A stretch of 63,179 nucleotides of DNA from assembly GCA_019454405.1 (NCBI GenBank), contig JACFOH010000011.1:16523-79701 (forward strand), read 5' to 3'. Both the position numbers and the translations under genes were made by a program. The stretch is from Promineifilum sp. (GTDB lineage: Bacteria; Chloroflexota; Anaerolineae; Promineifilales; Promineifilaceae). Position 1 is the first letter of the stretch, and each line of letters opens with the position of its first letter. This document shows positions 17,334 through 29,325 of the stretch, piece after piece. A model generated the notes under the pieces. That model was not told the origin of the DNA and ran no database searches. It saw nothing but the letters and a program-made list of their open reading frames with translations.

Positions 17334-19145
17334 ATGAACAACGAACAAACAATTCAACTGACGGATGACCAGCGCGCCATGCTGGCCGGCGAACAAGGCC
17401 GCGCGCGCCAGATGGGCATGCGGTTATTACTTGATCTGGCGGCGATGGCCGGGACCAAACAATTGATTCCTATCGCCAGCGCCCACGTCTCAGGAGTTTC
17501 TCCGCTTACCGGAGGGATGGGATTGCGTCATTTCCTGTCTCGACTGGCGGACGATCCCGGTCAAGGCGTCGCCGTCCCAACGACGCTGAATGCGGCCGGT
17601 TGCGATGAGGCACAATTCCCGGCCATGCGAATCACGGAGCCGGGTTTCCTCGATCATCATCGAGAAATCGTCGAGAATTATGCCCGGCTTGGTGTGAAGA
17701 CGATCCAATCGTGCGTCCCATATGAGTGGGAAGAAGTGAAGCCCACGCTAACGCCCGACAAACCCGCGGCCTGGGCTGAGTCAAACGCTATCTGCTTCGC
17801 CAATTCTTACTGTGGCATGCGTACAAACCGTGAATCAGGCCTGTCGGCGCTGGCTTGTGCGTTGACCGGCTACGCACCCGATTACGGATTGCTTGGCGAC
17901 GAAGCCCGGCGGCCAAACCTGATTGTACGCGTAACGACTCCTCTGGAGGATCCAACCGATTTCTCCATCCTCGGCGACTGGATAGGCAAACAACGGAAAT
18001 CCCAGTGGCAAATACCCTACGGTCCTATTCCAGCCATCGTCGGGCTGCCGGCGGAGGTGAACCACGAACAACGCAAGGCGCTGAGTGCGGCGGCGGCTAA
18101 TTATGGGAGTCCCCTGCTCTATATCCTGGAAGATGACACCCTGCCCGAAGGGGAATATCAGGACGACCTGGACTTCGGGGAAGCTGAACTGAACAATCGC
18201 TATGAGGCTCTCCGGCCGCGCTCGGCCGTGTCATTGGTGGTGCTCGGTTGCCCCCAGGCGTCGATCGGTGAATTGCGAGCCATCGCTAAACTCTTACAGG
18301 GTCGCCACGTGACGGCCGATCCGTCTGCCCCCGGAGAGGCCCCGCCGCTTTGGGTATTCACATCAGCTACGACAAAAGCCATCGCTGAAAGGACCGGTTT
18401 GGCGGATATCATCCGCGGGAGCGGAGCGCTGCTTCTGGAAAACACTTGCCCCGAAGTTGTGCCTTATGACCAGTCGTGGGTAAGCCACGTCCTGACCAAC
18501 TCGATGAAGGCGGAACATTACATCAAGTCCGGCCTGAACGGCATCCCAACGTCGGTAATGCGCCTGGAGGAATGTATCGCGGTGGCTGCAGGAGAAGTAC
18601 AACTGGCGACAGAAATGCCTACGGGGAAGCTATCCGCACCCGCCCCCTCATCCGGCAAGCCGGTTGCCCAGGGTAAGCGTCCGGAAAACAGCCAACAGGA
18701 GTTGATATTCGACGTCGCCACAGGCAATGGCCTCCCTTCACAAGGCGATTTCACGATCACTGGCGAGGCGCTGGTGACAGATGCTCCGATCACTTTTCTG
18801 GGGTACGTCAACCGTGTCACGGGCGTTATCGAGGAGGAAGGCCATCCGGCCGACGGGCAGAGCCTGGCCGGCAAAGTGGTCATCTTCCCGCGTGGCACCG
18901 GATCGAGCGTCGCCCCTTACGTATTGCTGGAGCTCTTTTATCGTGGTGCCGCGCCTATCGCTATCATCAATACAGAGATCGACCAGCAAACCGCACCGGC
19001 CTGCTCGCTAGAGGGGATCCCCTACGCTTATGGATTCGACGTTGACGTGATTCAGGGGGTAAAAACTGGCGACAGCGTGATGCTAGAGCGCAGAGAAGGC
19101 AAGGTTTATCTGCGGGTGATCAATCGGGGAGGACCGAACGCTTGA
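17334..19145 (+). CDS. Fused aconitase X (large and small subunit), candidate phosphomevalonate dehydratase
   Basis: A 603-residue protein from the ATG at 17334. Residues 1 to about 430 are the aconitase-X catalytic domain (DUF521): HVSGVSPLTGG at 51-61, NAAGCD at 86-91, SCVPYEW near 127, AESNAICFANS and RTNRESGLSALACALTG, and ENTCPEVVPYD. A linker follows. Residues from about 470 form the swivelling small domain (DUF126) with GYVNRVTGVIEEEGHP, VVIFPRGTGSS and the following LLELFYRGAAP. Archaea usually encode these as two subunits; here they are one chain. Known activities are phosphomevalonate dehydratase and cis-3-hydroxyproline dehydratase. The adjoining UbiD-family gene favours the first. 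Cys residues in the three motifs suit an iron-sulfur site. Confidence 0.82.
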   Translation: MNNEQTIQLTDDQRAMLAGEQGRARQMGMRLLLDLAAMAGTKQLIPIASAHVSGVSPLTGGMGLRHFLSRLADDPGQGVAVPTTLNAAGCDEAQFPAMRITEPGFLDHHREIVENYARLGVKTIQSCVPYEWEEVKPTLTPDKPAAWAESNAICFANSYCGMRTNRESGLSALACALTGYAPDYGLLGDEARRPNLIVRVTTPLEDPTDFSILGDWIGKQRKSQWQIPYGPIPAIVGLPAEVNHEQRKALSAAAANYGSPLLYILEDDTLPEGEYQDDLDFGEAELNNRYEALRPRSAVSLVVLGCPQASIGELRAIAKLLQGRHVTADPSAPGEAPPLWVFTSATTKAIAERTGLADIIRGSGALLLENTCPEVVPYDQSWVSHVLTNSMKAEHYIKSGLNGIPTSVMRLEECIAVAAGEVQLATEMPTGKLSAPAPSSGKPVAQGKRPENSQQELIFDVATGNGLPSQGDFTITGEALVTDAPITFLGYVNRVTGVIEEEGHPADGQSLAGKVVIFPRGTGSSVAPYVLLELFYRGAAPIAIINTEIDQQTAPACSLEGIPYAYGFDVDVIQGVKTGDSVMLERREGKVYLRVINRGGPNA

Positions 19146-19219
19146 GTTACCAGCCACTTGGCAGACGTTATGCCATGGCCATGTACCATGATACTCGATT
19201 AGCGGGAAGAAAGGGCGTG

Positions 19220-19296
<77 letters not shown>

Positions 19297-19305
19297 GCAT
19301 CGGAT

Positions 19306-19334
19306 AGTATATCATTATGGTTTCCAAACGCCAA
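19306..19334 (-). promoter_or_regulatory. Promoter of tRNA-Val
   Basis: On the minus strand TTGGCG (19334-19329), a 17-base spacer and TATACT (19311-19306), ending ten bases before the tRNA 5' end. Confidence 0.65.
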
Positions 19335-19350
19335 GATTTTAAGAGGCATT

Positions 19351-20010
19351 ATGAATCAAGCTCCGGTTTTTAAACTCATGAGACAGCGGCCCTTCGCCAT
19401 ACTATTGTTGACGCTGATTCTTCTGGCAAGCTGCGCGAAAAGCAACCCAAGCAGTTTACCTTTCATCGAAACGTTCGATAATGCCGGAAACTGGGGCACG
19501 GGCGAAGACGCCTACTCCATCGGGGCCGTCGTCAATGGCGTCTATGATTTCAAGGTGCTGGAAAACGATATCAGCCGGTGGGTGTCGGCGGGCAAGAGTT
19601 TCAGTGACGGCATCTACGAAGTCGAGGCGACACCAGTTGAGGGGCCACTGGATAACGGCTACGGTTTGATCTTTCGCGCCAATCCGGAGGCAGGCGATTT
19701 CTATTTGTTTAAGGTGTCAGCCGATGGCTATGTCTGGATCGGGCGATATGCGAACGGCGCGGAAGCCGCGACCATCATCGGAGATCACTGGTTTGAATCT
19801 CCCGCCGTGCTGCGAGGGTTAAACGCGACTAACAAGCTGAAGGTGCAGGCGGAGGCAGGCAATCTGATTTTTTATGTAAACGATCAGGAAGTCGGTCGTG
19901 TGACGGACAACACCTTAACAAAAGGGGATGTCGGCATGCTCGTCCAAACGTTGGGCGGCGGCGGTGTGAGGGTTTTGTTCGACAACTTGAGTGTCAAACC
20001 ATTGCCTTAA
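19351..20010 (+). CDS. Lipoprotein with a concanavalin-like (laminin G type) domain
   Basis: A 219-residue protein. The signal peptide LLLTLILLASC ends in a lipobox Cys near residue 28. The rest is a single beta-sandwich domain of about 185 residues: ETFDNAGNWGTGEDAY at its start, GYGLIFRANPEAGDFYLFKV in the middle, and LVQTLGGGGVRVLFDNLSV at the end. This pattern is common in family 16-like or DUF1080-like glycan-binding lectin folds. No catalytic residues can be assigned. It is a single gene, with the tRNA-Val on the opposite strand upstream. A binding or scaffold role outside the cell is inferred. Confidence 0.68.
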   Translation: MNQAPVFKLMRQRPFAILLLTLILLASCAKSNPSSLPFIETFDNAGNWGTGEDAYSIGAVVNGVYDFKVLENDISRWVSAGKSFSDGIYEVEATPVEGPLDNGYGLIFRANPEAGDFYLFKVSADGYVWIGRYANGAEAATIIGDHWFESPAVLRGLNATNKLKVQAEAGNLIFYVNDQEVGRVTDNTLTKGDVGMLVQTLGGGGVRVLFDNLSVKPLP

Positions 20011-20304
20011 CTCTGAAGAATTTTAGCGTTCGTTCTCACGGACCAATTTTGTGCTATCATCGTAACAGACTCGAAAGCAGGCCGCGAGTAACTTGGTCAT
20101 GATTCCCCTCGATCCGAGCCAGTATCAATTGAGGGCAGACCAGAGCGTTAGGTCAATTTTATTGACTCATCATGTAACGTTCTAAAACAGGAATTCGTGG
20201 CGACTTGTTCAAACGCCGCTCCCACTCGGCGGAACACATTCGGATAAGGTCGTCAGCCCGACTATCGGGAACGCCGGCAACTGAATAGCACTCTGGAGCA
20301 AGCT
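20011..20304 (+). other. Intergenic region before the E1 gene
   Basis: A 294-base gap. TGCTATCAT at 20052-20060 is an extended -10 box without a good -35, which would give a leader of about 235 bases. A short GC-rich hairpin (CGCCG with CGGCG, at about 20214-20230) lies inside it. I find no ORF with a ribosome site and no riboswitch class I recognise. Confidence 0.35.
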
Positions 20305-22746
<2,442 letters not shown>

Positions 22747-22773
22747 ACGAGAACAGACAAAGGGGGTTCTTCA

Positions 22774-24072
22774 ATGGCATCAAGGGTAACGTTGCCGGAA
22801 ATGGGCGAAGGCGTCATCGAAGGGACGCTGTCACGCTGGCTGGTGAAAGAAGGCGACCGTGTTGAGCAATTCGCTCCTATCGCTGAGGTTGAGACCGACA
22901 AGGTGACGACCGAGACAACGAGCGACTCAGCCGGCGTTATTCTCAAGTTATGTGTCAACGAAGGTGAGACGATTCCGGTCGGCACAGTTCTGGCTTATAT
23001 CGGTGAACCGGGCGAAACCATTCCCGGGAATGGCGTACAGGAGAAAGCCGCCGACCCCTTACCAGCGAAACCGGCTACGGCGCCACCACAACCCGCAGCA
23101 ATCGCCCCGGCCGATACGCCCAAAGTCGCGCCATATACGGGCCGGATCAGTCCCGTCGTTGGCCGCATCGCTTCCGAGCACGGCGTCGATCTGAGCCGGG
23201 TAAGCGGCACGGGGCGCGATGGGCGCGTCACGAAGGAAGATGTGCTGGCCTATGTTGAAAATCGTGCGCAGGTAGCGGCTCACTTACCCGATGTGGCTGA
23301 ACCCCCTGTCGAGACCAAAGTGGTTAGAGAAATCGAGGCCCCCGTCGCCGAAACGATTATCACGGCATCCCCCGCTCCGACGCCAACCAGCGAAGAAGGA
23401 GTCGAGCTTATGCCGCTGACGAACATTCGCCGCAGTATCGCCGAGCATATGGTTCGCAGCAAGCACACCAGTCCACATGTGACATCGGTATTCGAGTTCG
23501 ATTTTTCGGCCGTCGCTGCCCATCGCAAAGCAAACAAGGACAACTTCGAACGCGACGGCGCGCGGCTGACTTTCACGGCCTATATCGTGGCTGCCACCGT
23601 GCAGGCGCTCAAAACGCATCCCACGGTCAATAGCAGTTGGTCAGATGAAGGTATCCTGCTCAAGCGCGAGATCAACATCGGCATGGCCACAGCTATCGAC
23701 GACGGATTAATCGTACCTGTCATCAAAAATGCCGATAGCCTGAACCTGTTAGGCTTGGCGCGAATCATCAACGATCTGGCCGATCGGGCACGGAACAAAC
23801 AGCTTAAGCCCAATGAGGTGAAGGGTGGGACGTTCTCGATCACCAACCACGGCACAATGGGCAGCTTGTTCGCCACGCCAATCATCAATCAACCACAATG
23901 CGGCATTTTAGGTATCGGAGCGATCGAGAAGCGGGTGAAAGTTATCGACGATGCTATCGCTATCCGGACGATGGCCTACGTCAGCTTCACTTTTGATCAT
24001 CGGATCCTGGATGGAGCAGAAGCCGATCGATTCGTCAGCACGATCAAACAACAAATCGAAACCTGGCGCTAA
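22774..24072 (+). CDS. Dihydrolipoamide acyltransferase, E2 of a 2-oxoacid dehydrogenase complex
   Basis: A 432-residue E2. Residues 1-80 form one lipoyl domain with the modified Lys43 in ETDKV. An Ala/Pro-rich linker follows, then the E3/E1-binding domain at about 126-162 (SPVVGRIASEHGVDLSRV, GTGRDGRVTKEDV). A second linker leads to the catalytic domain from about 210, with the active-site DHRILDG at 408-414 and GTFSITNHGTMGS. It accepts the acyl group from E1 and passes it to CoA. The catalytic domain forms the core of the complex. AAAGGGGG nine bases before the ATG is a strong ribosome site. It is in an operon with E1. Confidence 0.93.
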   Translation: MASRVTLPEMGEGVIEGTLSRWLVKEGDRVEQFAPIAEVETDKVTTETTSDSAGVILKLCVNEGETIPVGTVLAYIGEPGETIPGNGVQEKAADPLPAKPATAPPQPAAIAPADTPKVAPYTGRISPVVGRIASEHGVDLSRVSGTGRDGRVTKEDVLAYVENRAQVAAHLPDVAEPPVETKVVREIEAPVAETIITASPAPTPTSEEGVELMPLTNIRRSIAEHMVRSKHTSPHVTSVFEFDFSAVAAHRKANKDNFERDGARLTFTAYIVAATVQALKTHPTVNSSWSDEGILLKREINIGMATAIDDGLIVPVIKNADSLNLLGLARIINDLADRARNKQLKPNEVKGGTFSITNHGTMGSLFATPIINQPQCGILGIGAIEKRVKVIDDAIAIRTMAYVSFTFDHRILDGAEADRFVSTIKQQIETWR

Positions 24073-24111
24073 CAGCGCTCAATAAAACGGTGATATGAGG
24101 AGGCGTAGTAG

Positions 24112-24537
24112 CTAAGCCTGCTGCGCCTTCCACGCTGCCATCAACTTCTCCGGCACGCGAACAGGCCGTAACGCCTTCAAATCGGCGAAGTATCCGCTTT
24201 GATAAGCAACCGTGCATAGTTGAGCATCGACGCTTATCTCGGCCGTCAACGTCCATCGCGTCCGTGACAGATCGGACACCCACATTCGGCCCATCACCGC
24301 ATCGCCCATCCGGACCGGCCGGCGGTACTCGATCTCCGTCTTTGTCAGGATAGGACTGATGCCGGTGGCCAGTATCTCATCAATAGGCAGGATATCGGCC
24401 AGTATCTCCGAGCGCATATCCTCAAGCCAACGCAAGTAGACAATGTTATGGACGATGTTGGCGAAATCGACATCGTAGGTACGAACGACAATCGGCCATT
24501 CGATCAGTAACGGCTTTGAAGAATTATCGGTCATCAC
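24112..24537 (-). CDS. Hotdog-fold acyl-CoA thioesterase (4HBT family)
   Basis: A 141-residue single hotdog domain. The N-terminal part RTYDVDFANIVHNIVYLRW matches the 4-hydroxybenzoyl-CoA thioesterase/YbgC signature: an Asp in DVDF-x2-I and an Asn in HNIVYLRW near the catalytic helix. The usual G-H before N is replaced by V-H. It probably hydrolyses an acyl-CoA; chain specificity is unknown. The gene starts two bases after the DUF1028 gene, at the end of the folC-lon cluster, and converges on the E2 gene. Confidence 0.78.
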   Translation of the reverse strand: MMTDNSSKPLLIEWPIVVRTYDVDFANIVHNIVYLRWLEDMRSEILADILPIDEILATGISPILTKTEIEYRRPVRMGDAVMGRMWVSDLSRTRWTLTAEISVDAQLCTVAYQSGYFADLKALRPVRVPEKLMAAWKAQQA

Positions 24538-24539
24538 CC

Positions 24540-25424
24540 TTACCCAAACCGGTCGATGAGATAATCAACAACCACGCGGTCGATAACATCACCCGCGCCG
24601 TCCCAACGTTCTTCCAGATTTTCGCTGCCGACCAGCGCCCGCAAGGCCGAACGTGTCGCTTCGTCAAAGGCGCCACTTCTGGGGCCTGTATAATGGCCAG
24701 TGCGCAGCAGGACGCCTTGCAGTTCGCCTGCGACTTCAGCCAACGGCACAAGATTATCGGGGTTGACCTCGCCGAACAGCAAATGATGCATGGTAACCAG
24801 TTCAGCGAGTTTGACGATAGGATCGGGATGGTCATCCACGCGCAGATCCAGGTAACGATCATTGTTACCGCCGTAGCCGCCGTTCTCGCGTACGACCAAC
24901 ACCCCGGCCGCCTGACGGCCACGGCTATCGCCTCCGGCAGACTGACCGGCAGCGAGCGCTTCAACCAGCCAATCAGCCAATTCGCCGGAGCCACGCCGGG
25001 CTTGTTCGAACGCTTTGGTCATTGCCTCGACCGTGCCGGGGATGAGAATATTGCCCTGGCAGGCGAAACCGTCGCCGACGACATGACCGGCCCATTCGTA
25101 ACAGCCATCACCAGTGAAGGAAGCCGCCCGGCCATTCTTATCTACCATACCGACCTGACGCTGAGCGCGCTGGTCATCGGCCGCAGTCAATATTGCAATC
25201 GTTTCGTCCGCGCTTTTGCCGCTCGCCATCAAGTCCAGACTGTCGATGCCATAAGCGATGTTGGCAAATGACTGGGTGGCAACGGCGCCGGCGCCGGCGC
25301 GCGCCCAGGATACCACGGCCGCACAGGCCAGAAATTTCGACTGCACAGCCACTCCCCACTCTTTCTTGCCGGGGTCGTAAGCGACAATCGAAAACGTAGC
25401 TATAGGCGGGATAGTGCGGTCCAT
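24540..25424 (-). CDS. DUF1028 protein with a C-terminal peptidoglycan-binding-like domain
   Basis: A 294-residue cytoplasmic protein. Residues about 8-210 match DUF1028, an Ntn-hydrolase-like family: ATFSIVAYDPGKKEWGVAVQ, VVSWARAGAGAVATQSFAN and VGDGFACQGNIL. The final 80 residues (PLAEVAGELQGVLLRTGHYT and onward) resemble the putative peptidoglycan-binding domain often attached to DUF1028. No biochemical role is established. The ATG begins directly next to the lon stop codon with no spacing, so translation is probably coupled with the protease. Confidence 0.82.
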   Translation of the reverse strand: MDRTIPPIATFSIVAYDPGKKEWGVAVQSKFLACAAVVSWARAGAGAVATQSFANIAYGIDSLDLMASGKSADETIAILTAADDQRAQRQVGMVDKNGRAASFTGDGCYEWAGHVVGDGFACQGNILIPGTVEAMTKAFEQARRGSGELADWLVEALAAGQSAGGDSRGRQAAGVLVVRENGGYGGNNDRYLDLRVDDHPDPIVKLAELVTMHHLLFGEVNPDNLVPLAEVAGELQGVLLRTGHYTGPRSGAFDEATRSALRALVGSENLEERWDGAGDVIDRVVVDYLIDRFG

Positions 25425-27854
25425 TTAGGGTTCCCTCTGTCCACCATCCGATGGCTGCAAGACCACCTTGACGACATCATCGATTCGATCGACGAGGACG
25501 AACTTCATATCCTGGCGGAGGTGCTTGGGAATCTCCATCAAGTCACGTTCATTCTTGCGAGGCAGGATGAAGGTACGAATCCCGGCGCGCCGAGCGGCCA
25601 GCGCCTTCTCACGTACTCCGCCCACGGGTAGAACACGGCCGCGTAATGTGATCTCGCCGGTCATCGCGACATCATGGCGAATCGGTCGCTCGGTAAAGGC
25701 TGAAATGAGGGCCAGGGCCAACGTCACCCCGGCCGACGGACCATCCTTCGGCACAGCGCCCTCGGGCAGATGAATGTGAATGTCGCGCCGCTCGAAGCGT
25801 TCCGGATCGATCCCCAGCACCTCAACTTGGCTACGTGTGTAGGTCAGCGCTGCCTGGGCACTTTCGCGCATGACTTCGCCCAACTGTCCAGTCAGGATCA
25901 GATTCCCCTTACCAGGCATGGTGTTGACCTCGATGGTCATCAGTTCGCCACCGGCTGCCGTCCAGGCCGCCCCCGTGGCGACGCCGACTTCATCCTCATC
26001 CAGCCGGATATCTTCGATGAAGCGTGGCGGGCCAAGGAGGTCACGGACTTTCTCAGCTGTTATCTGTCGTGGGTAGCGTTTGCGTTCGGCCACCATCCGG
26101 GCGATCTTGCGGGCGATGGTGGCGACTTCGCGCTCCAGGTTGCGCACGCCCGCCTCGCGCGTGTATTCGCGGATGAGCACCTGCAGTGCTTCTTCTTCAA
26201 ACTGGATATTCTTGCGAGTCAGTCCGTGCTGTTCGATCTGACGTGGAATGAGAAACTGTTTGAGAATGCCCAGCTTTTCCTCCTCCAGATAGCTGGAGAA
26301 TTCAATCACCTCCATACGATCCTGAAGGGCGGGAGGGATGGAGTCCAGATAATTAGCCGTCGTCACAAACAAGACGCGGGACAGATCGTATTCCAGACCT
26401 AGATAATGATCGACGAAGCTGTTATTTTGCTCGGGATCAAGGACTTCGAGCAGCGCGGCCGATGGGTCGCCACGAAAATCCGCGCCAAGCTTATCCACCT
26501 CATCGAGCATAAAAAGCGGATTGCGCGTGCCAACGCGACGCATAGCCTGGATGATACGGCCGGGCATCGCGCCGATGTAAGTACGGCGATGACCGCGAAT
26601 CTCAGCTTCGTCGCGAACTCCACCCAGGCTGATGCGGACAAACTCGCGGCCAAGAGCGCGAGCAATAGATCGGCCAAGCGACGTCTTTCCGGTTCCCGGC
26701 GGGCCGACAAAACACAGAATTGGGCTGCGCATGGTGTCAGAGGCGATACGACGGACAGCGATATACTCAAGGATACGGTCCTTGACGCGCGGCAGGCCGT
26801 AATGATCGGCATCCAGCACTTCGGCCGCGTTACGCACGTCCAGGTTATCGGCTGACTCCTCCACCCACGGTAAATCCAGGATCCAGTCGATATAGGTGCG
26901 GATGATACCGATCTCGGGTGACATCGGCGGCATCGCATTGAGTCGGGCCAGCTCTTTCTCCGTCTTGGCCCGCACGCCTTCAGGCAAGTTCTTACGGGCA
27001 ATAGCCTCTTGTAATTCGTTCAGCTCTTGACCGAACACGTCCAGCTCGCCCAATTCCCCCTGGATAATCCGCATCTGCTCGCGCAAGAAATGTTCGCGAT
27101 GAGAGCGATCGACTTCCTGCTGGACCTGACTCTGGATCTCCCCCTCCAATTCCAGTACCTCGAGTTCCTTGGCCAGCAGGATGCTAATCGTCTGTAAACG
27201 ATCATGTGGATCGAGGATCTCGAGTATTTCTTGCCGCGTAGCAACCGGCACAGTCAAAGTGGAAGCGATGAAATCGGCTAACCAGCCAGGTTCATCAAGA
27301 TTAAGGGCGTATGCATAAGCCTCTTCGGGGATGTTTTGGTTCAGGCCTACCACTTTATCGAACAGCACGCGGACAGCCCGCATAAGGGCCTCGGTATTGG
27401 GCTGCCACTTGTCAATATCCTCAATAACGCGCGCGCGGACGCGAATGTACGGTGTCCACTGGGTGAACTCCAGGATCTCAACGCGACGCCTTCCCTGCGC
27501 CAGGACGCTCGTCGTTTCGTCGGGCATACGCAGCACACGGCCGATGCTGGCCTCGGTGCCGATGGTGAATAGGTCGTCATCCCCGGGGTCCAGAGCTTCA
27601 CTATCCCGCTGGGCGGCAACGATCAAATTCTCGTGATTAGTGTTCGCGGCATTGATGGCCGCCAGGGACCTCTCGCGGCCAATGAACAACGGCATGACCA
27701 TCTGAGGGAACAAGACCACATCCCGCAAAGTCAGGAAGGGACATTCGATGATCCCATCCTCGTCCTCGGTCATGGGCCGATCAAACAGTTCGTCGCCGAA
27801 CCCGGGGAAAAGTTCCGGGAAATCCGGAAACTGATTGAAATCAAAGTCATCCAT
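25425..27854 (-). CDS. lon: ATP-dependent protease Lon
   Basis: An 809-residue LonA. The N-terminal substrate-binding domain covers about 35-240 and a coiled coil about 240-310. The AAA+ module has Walker A GPPGTGKT at 384-391 and FMLDEVDKLG as Walker B. The protease domain has catalytic Ser707 in KDGPSAGV and Lys750, spaced 43 residues as in E. coli Lon (679/722). It degrades damaged and regulatory proteins in the cytoplasm. The first 34 residues are a very acidic, Phe-rich extension not found in E. coli Lon. The start overlaps the end of folC by eight bases; the stop abuts DUF1028. Confidence 0.97.
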   Translation of the reverse strand: MDDFDFNQFPDFPELFPGFGDELFDRPMTEDEDGIIECPFLTLRDVVLFPQMVMPLFIGRERSLAAINAANTNHENLIVAAQRDSEALDPGDDDLFTIGTEASIGRVLRMPDETTSVLAQGRRRVEILEFTQWTPYIRVRARVIEDIDKWQPNTEALMRAVRVLFDKVVGLNQNIPEEAYAYALNLDEPGWLADFIASTLTVPVATRQEILEILDPHDRLQTISILLAKELEVLELEGEIQSQVQQEVDRSHREHFLREQMRIIQGELGELDVFGQELNELQEAIARKNLPEGVRAKTEKELARLNAMPPMSPEIGIIRTYIDWILDLPWVEESADNLDVRNAAEVLDADHYGLPRVKDRILEYIAVRRIASDTMRSPILCFVGPPGTGKTSLGRSIARALGREFVRISLGGVRDEAEIRGHRRTYIGAMPGRIIQAMRRVGTRNPLFMLDEVDKLGADFRGDPSAALLEVLDPEQNNSFVDHYLGLEYDLSRVLFVTTANYLDSIPPALQDRMEVIEFSSYLEEEKLGILKQFLIPRQIEQHGLTRKNIQFEEEALQVLIREYTREAGVRNLEREVATIARKIARMVAERKRYPRQITAEKVRDLLGPPRFIEDIRLDEDEVGVATGAAWTAAGGELMTIEVNTMPGKGNLILTGQLGEVMRESAQAALTYTRSQVEVLGIDPERFERRDIHIHLPEGAVPKDGPSAGVTLALALISAFTERPIRHDVAMTGEITLRGRVLPVGGVREKALAARRAGIRTFILPRKNERDLMEIPKHLRQDMKFVLVDRIDDVVKVVLQPSDGGQREP

Positions 27855-29226
27855 AGGTTTTGTGTTTCGATTGTAGGGTTTCCCAATGATTTAGCAAATC
27901 GCCGACGACGATGATCGAACCGGTGGCCAGGATCATATCTTCGGGACCAGCGATATCGAGCGCCACTGTAACGGCTTCCGCGACGGAGTGGGTGATAAGT
28001 GCATCATGATCAAGAGCGCGAACCATGTCCGCCAATTGTCCGGGAGTGGCCGAGCGCGGATGATTAGATGTGGTAGTGATGATTTCATCAGCCAGTGGCG
28101 TCAGACGGGACAGCATTCCGGCCACATTTTTATCTGCTGGGGCGCCAAAGATCAGAATAAGCCGGCGGTATCGAAAGTCCTCTTTCAGAGCAGCCACAAG
28201 GCGCATAGCCGAGTCATCGTTATGAGCGCTATCCAACAAGACGGTCGGCCGGTCGGAGCCTTCTTGCAACACTTGTAAACGGCCATCCCAATGAACGGCC
28301 GCCAGGCCGGTCTGCATGGCGAGCACATTCAGCTCGGGGAACCGGCCGTGAACTTTTTCCAGGGCAGCCAGCGCGACCGCCGCATTTTCAACCTGGTGGC
28401 CTCCGGCGAGGCCGATGGTAAATTGCGTACCCGAAGGAATGAAACCCGGATCAGGACCATCGAGGATAGTCAAGCGACGGCGATCATGCTGGTTAGCTTG
28501 TTCATGGATGCTCTCATAATGCCAGTCGCGACCGATAACGGTAATCGGCGCGTCTCGCTCGGCGGAGATCTCCAGCAGTTTGTCGAGCGCTTCCGGCTTT
28601 TGTGGCGCAGAAACAACGGGAACTCCCGGCTTGATAATGCCCCCCTTTTCAAAAGCGATTTGAGACAGGGTGTCGCCCAATAATTGGGTATGGTCGAGGC
28701 TCAAGCTGGTGATCACAGAGACCTCGGGCATCAGAACATTCGTCGCGTCCAGGCGGCCGCCCAGGCCAACCTCGATAACGGCAACATCAAGATTGGAATC
28801 GGCAAAATAGAGAAAAGCCATGCTGGTGACGATCTCAAACCAGGTAATGCCCGGGAATTGTTCGATGTAGGGCCGCAGGAGATCGATATAAGTGATAAAT
28901 GATTCCTCGGGAATAAGGCCGTCCGGATCGTCAGGTGTCAAAACACGAATACGCTCGCGGAAATCGCGCAAGTGAGGAGACGTATAAAGCCCGACACGTA
29001 ACCCGGCCGCACGCAAAGACGTGGCACACATTGCCGCGACAGACCCCTTACCCTTGGTGCCCGCGATATGGATGGTAGGGTAACGATCCTGTGGTGACCC
29101 GAGTAACGCGAGTAAACGGCGCGGCCGATCAGCGTCGATTTTACTGGCCTGATATCGATCGAGGACTTTTTGCTCGAAATTGATGAATCCATAGAGGTAA
29201 TCTAGCGCACGTTGATAGGCATCCAT
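27847..29226 (-). CDS. folC: Folylpolyglutamate/dihydrofolate synthase
   Basis: About 459 residues from the ATG at 29226 (MDAYQRALDYLYGF). Upstream in-frame codons would add 18 residues without homology. The P-loop is HIAGTKGKGSVAAM, with YTSPHL and VIEVGLGGRLDATN further on, all hallmarks of FolC/Mur ligases; LDSAHNDDSAM in the C-terminal half is the glutamate-ligase domain. It adds glutamate to folates and may also make dihydrofolate. It is the first gene of the folC-lon-DUF1028-thioesterase run, with overlapping ends. Confidence 0.93.
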   Translation of the reverse strand: MDAYQRALDYLYGFINFEQKVLDRYQASKIDADRPRRLLALLGSPQDRYPTIHIAGTKGKGSVAAMCATSLRAAGLRVGLYTSPHLRDFRERIRVLTPDDPDGLIPEESFITYIDLLRPYIEQFPGITWFEIVTSMAFLYFADSNLDVAVIEVGLGGRLDATNVLMPEVSVITSLSLDHTQLLGDTLSQIAFEKGGIIKPGVPVVSAPQKPEALDKLLEISAERDAPITVIGRDWHYESIHEQANQHDRRRLTILDGPDPGFIPSGTQFTIGLAGGHQVENAAVALAALEKVHGRFPELNVLAMQTGLAAVHWDGRLQVLQEGSDRPTVLLDSAHNDDSAMRLVAALKEDFRYRRLILIFGAPADKNVAGMLSRLTPLADEIITTTSNHPRSATPGQLADMVRALDHDALITHSVAEAVTVALDIAGPEDMILATGSIIVVGDLLNHWETLQSKHKTYG

Positions 29227-29325
29227 GAGGACGAATTGTAACTCAACCGATACACTTTTGCAGTGAAGCGTCTTTGACAAGAGCCTTCCACAGGGCTACA
29301 CTCGGCCGCCTACAAGGATGTTCAA

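Noticed and set aside
24516..25271. A 251-residue open frame on the plus strand
   Set aside because: It lies wholly opposite the DUF1028 gene, has no recognisable domain or ribosome site, and arises from the codon bias of the real gene.
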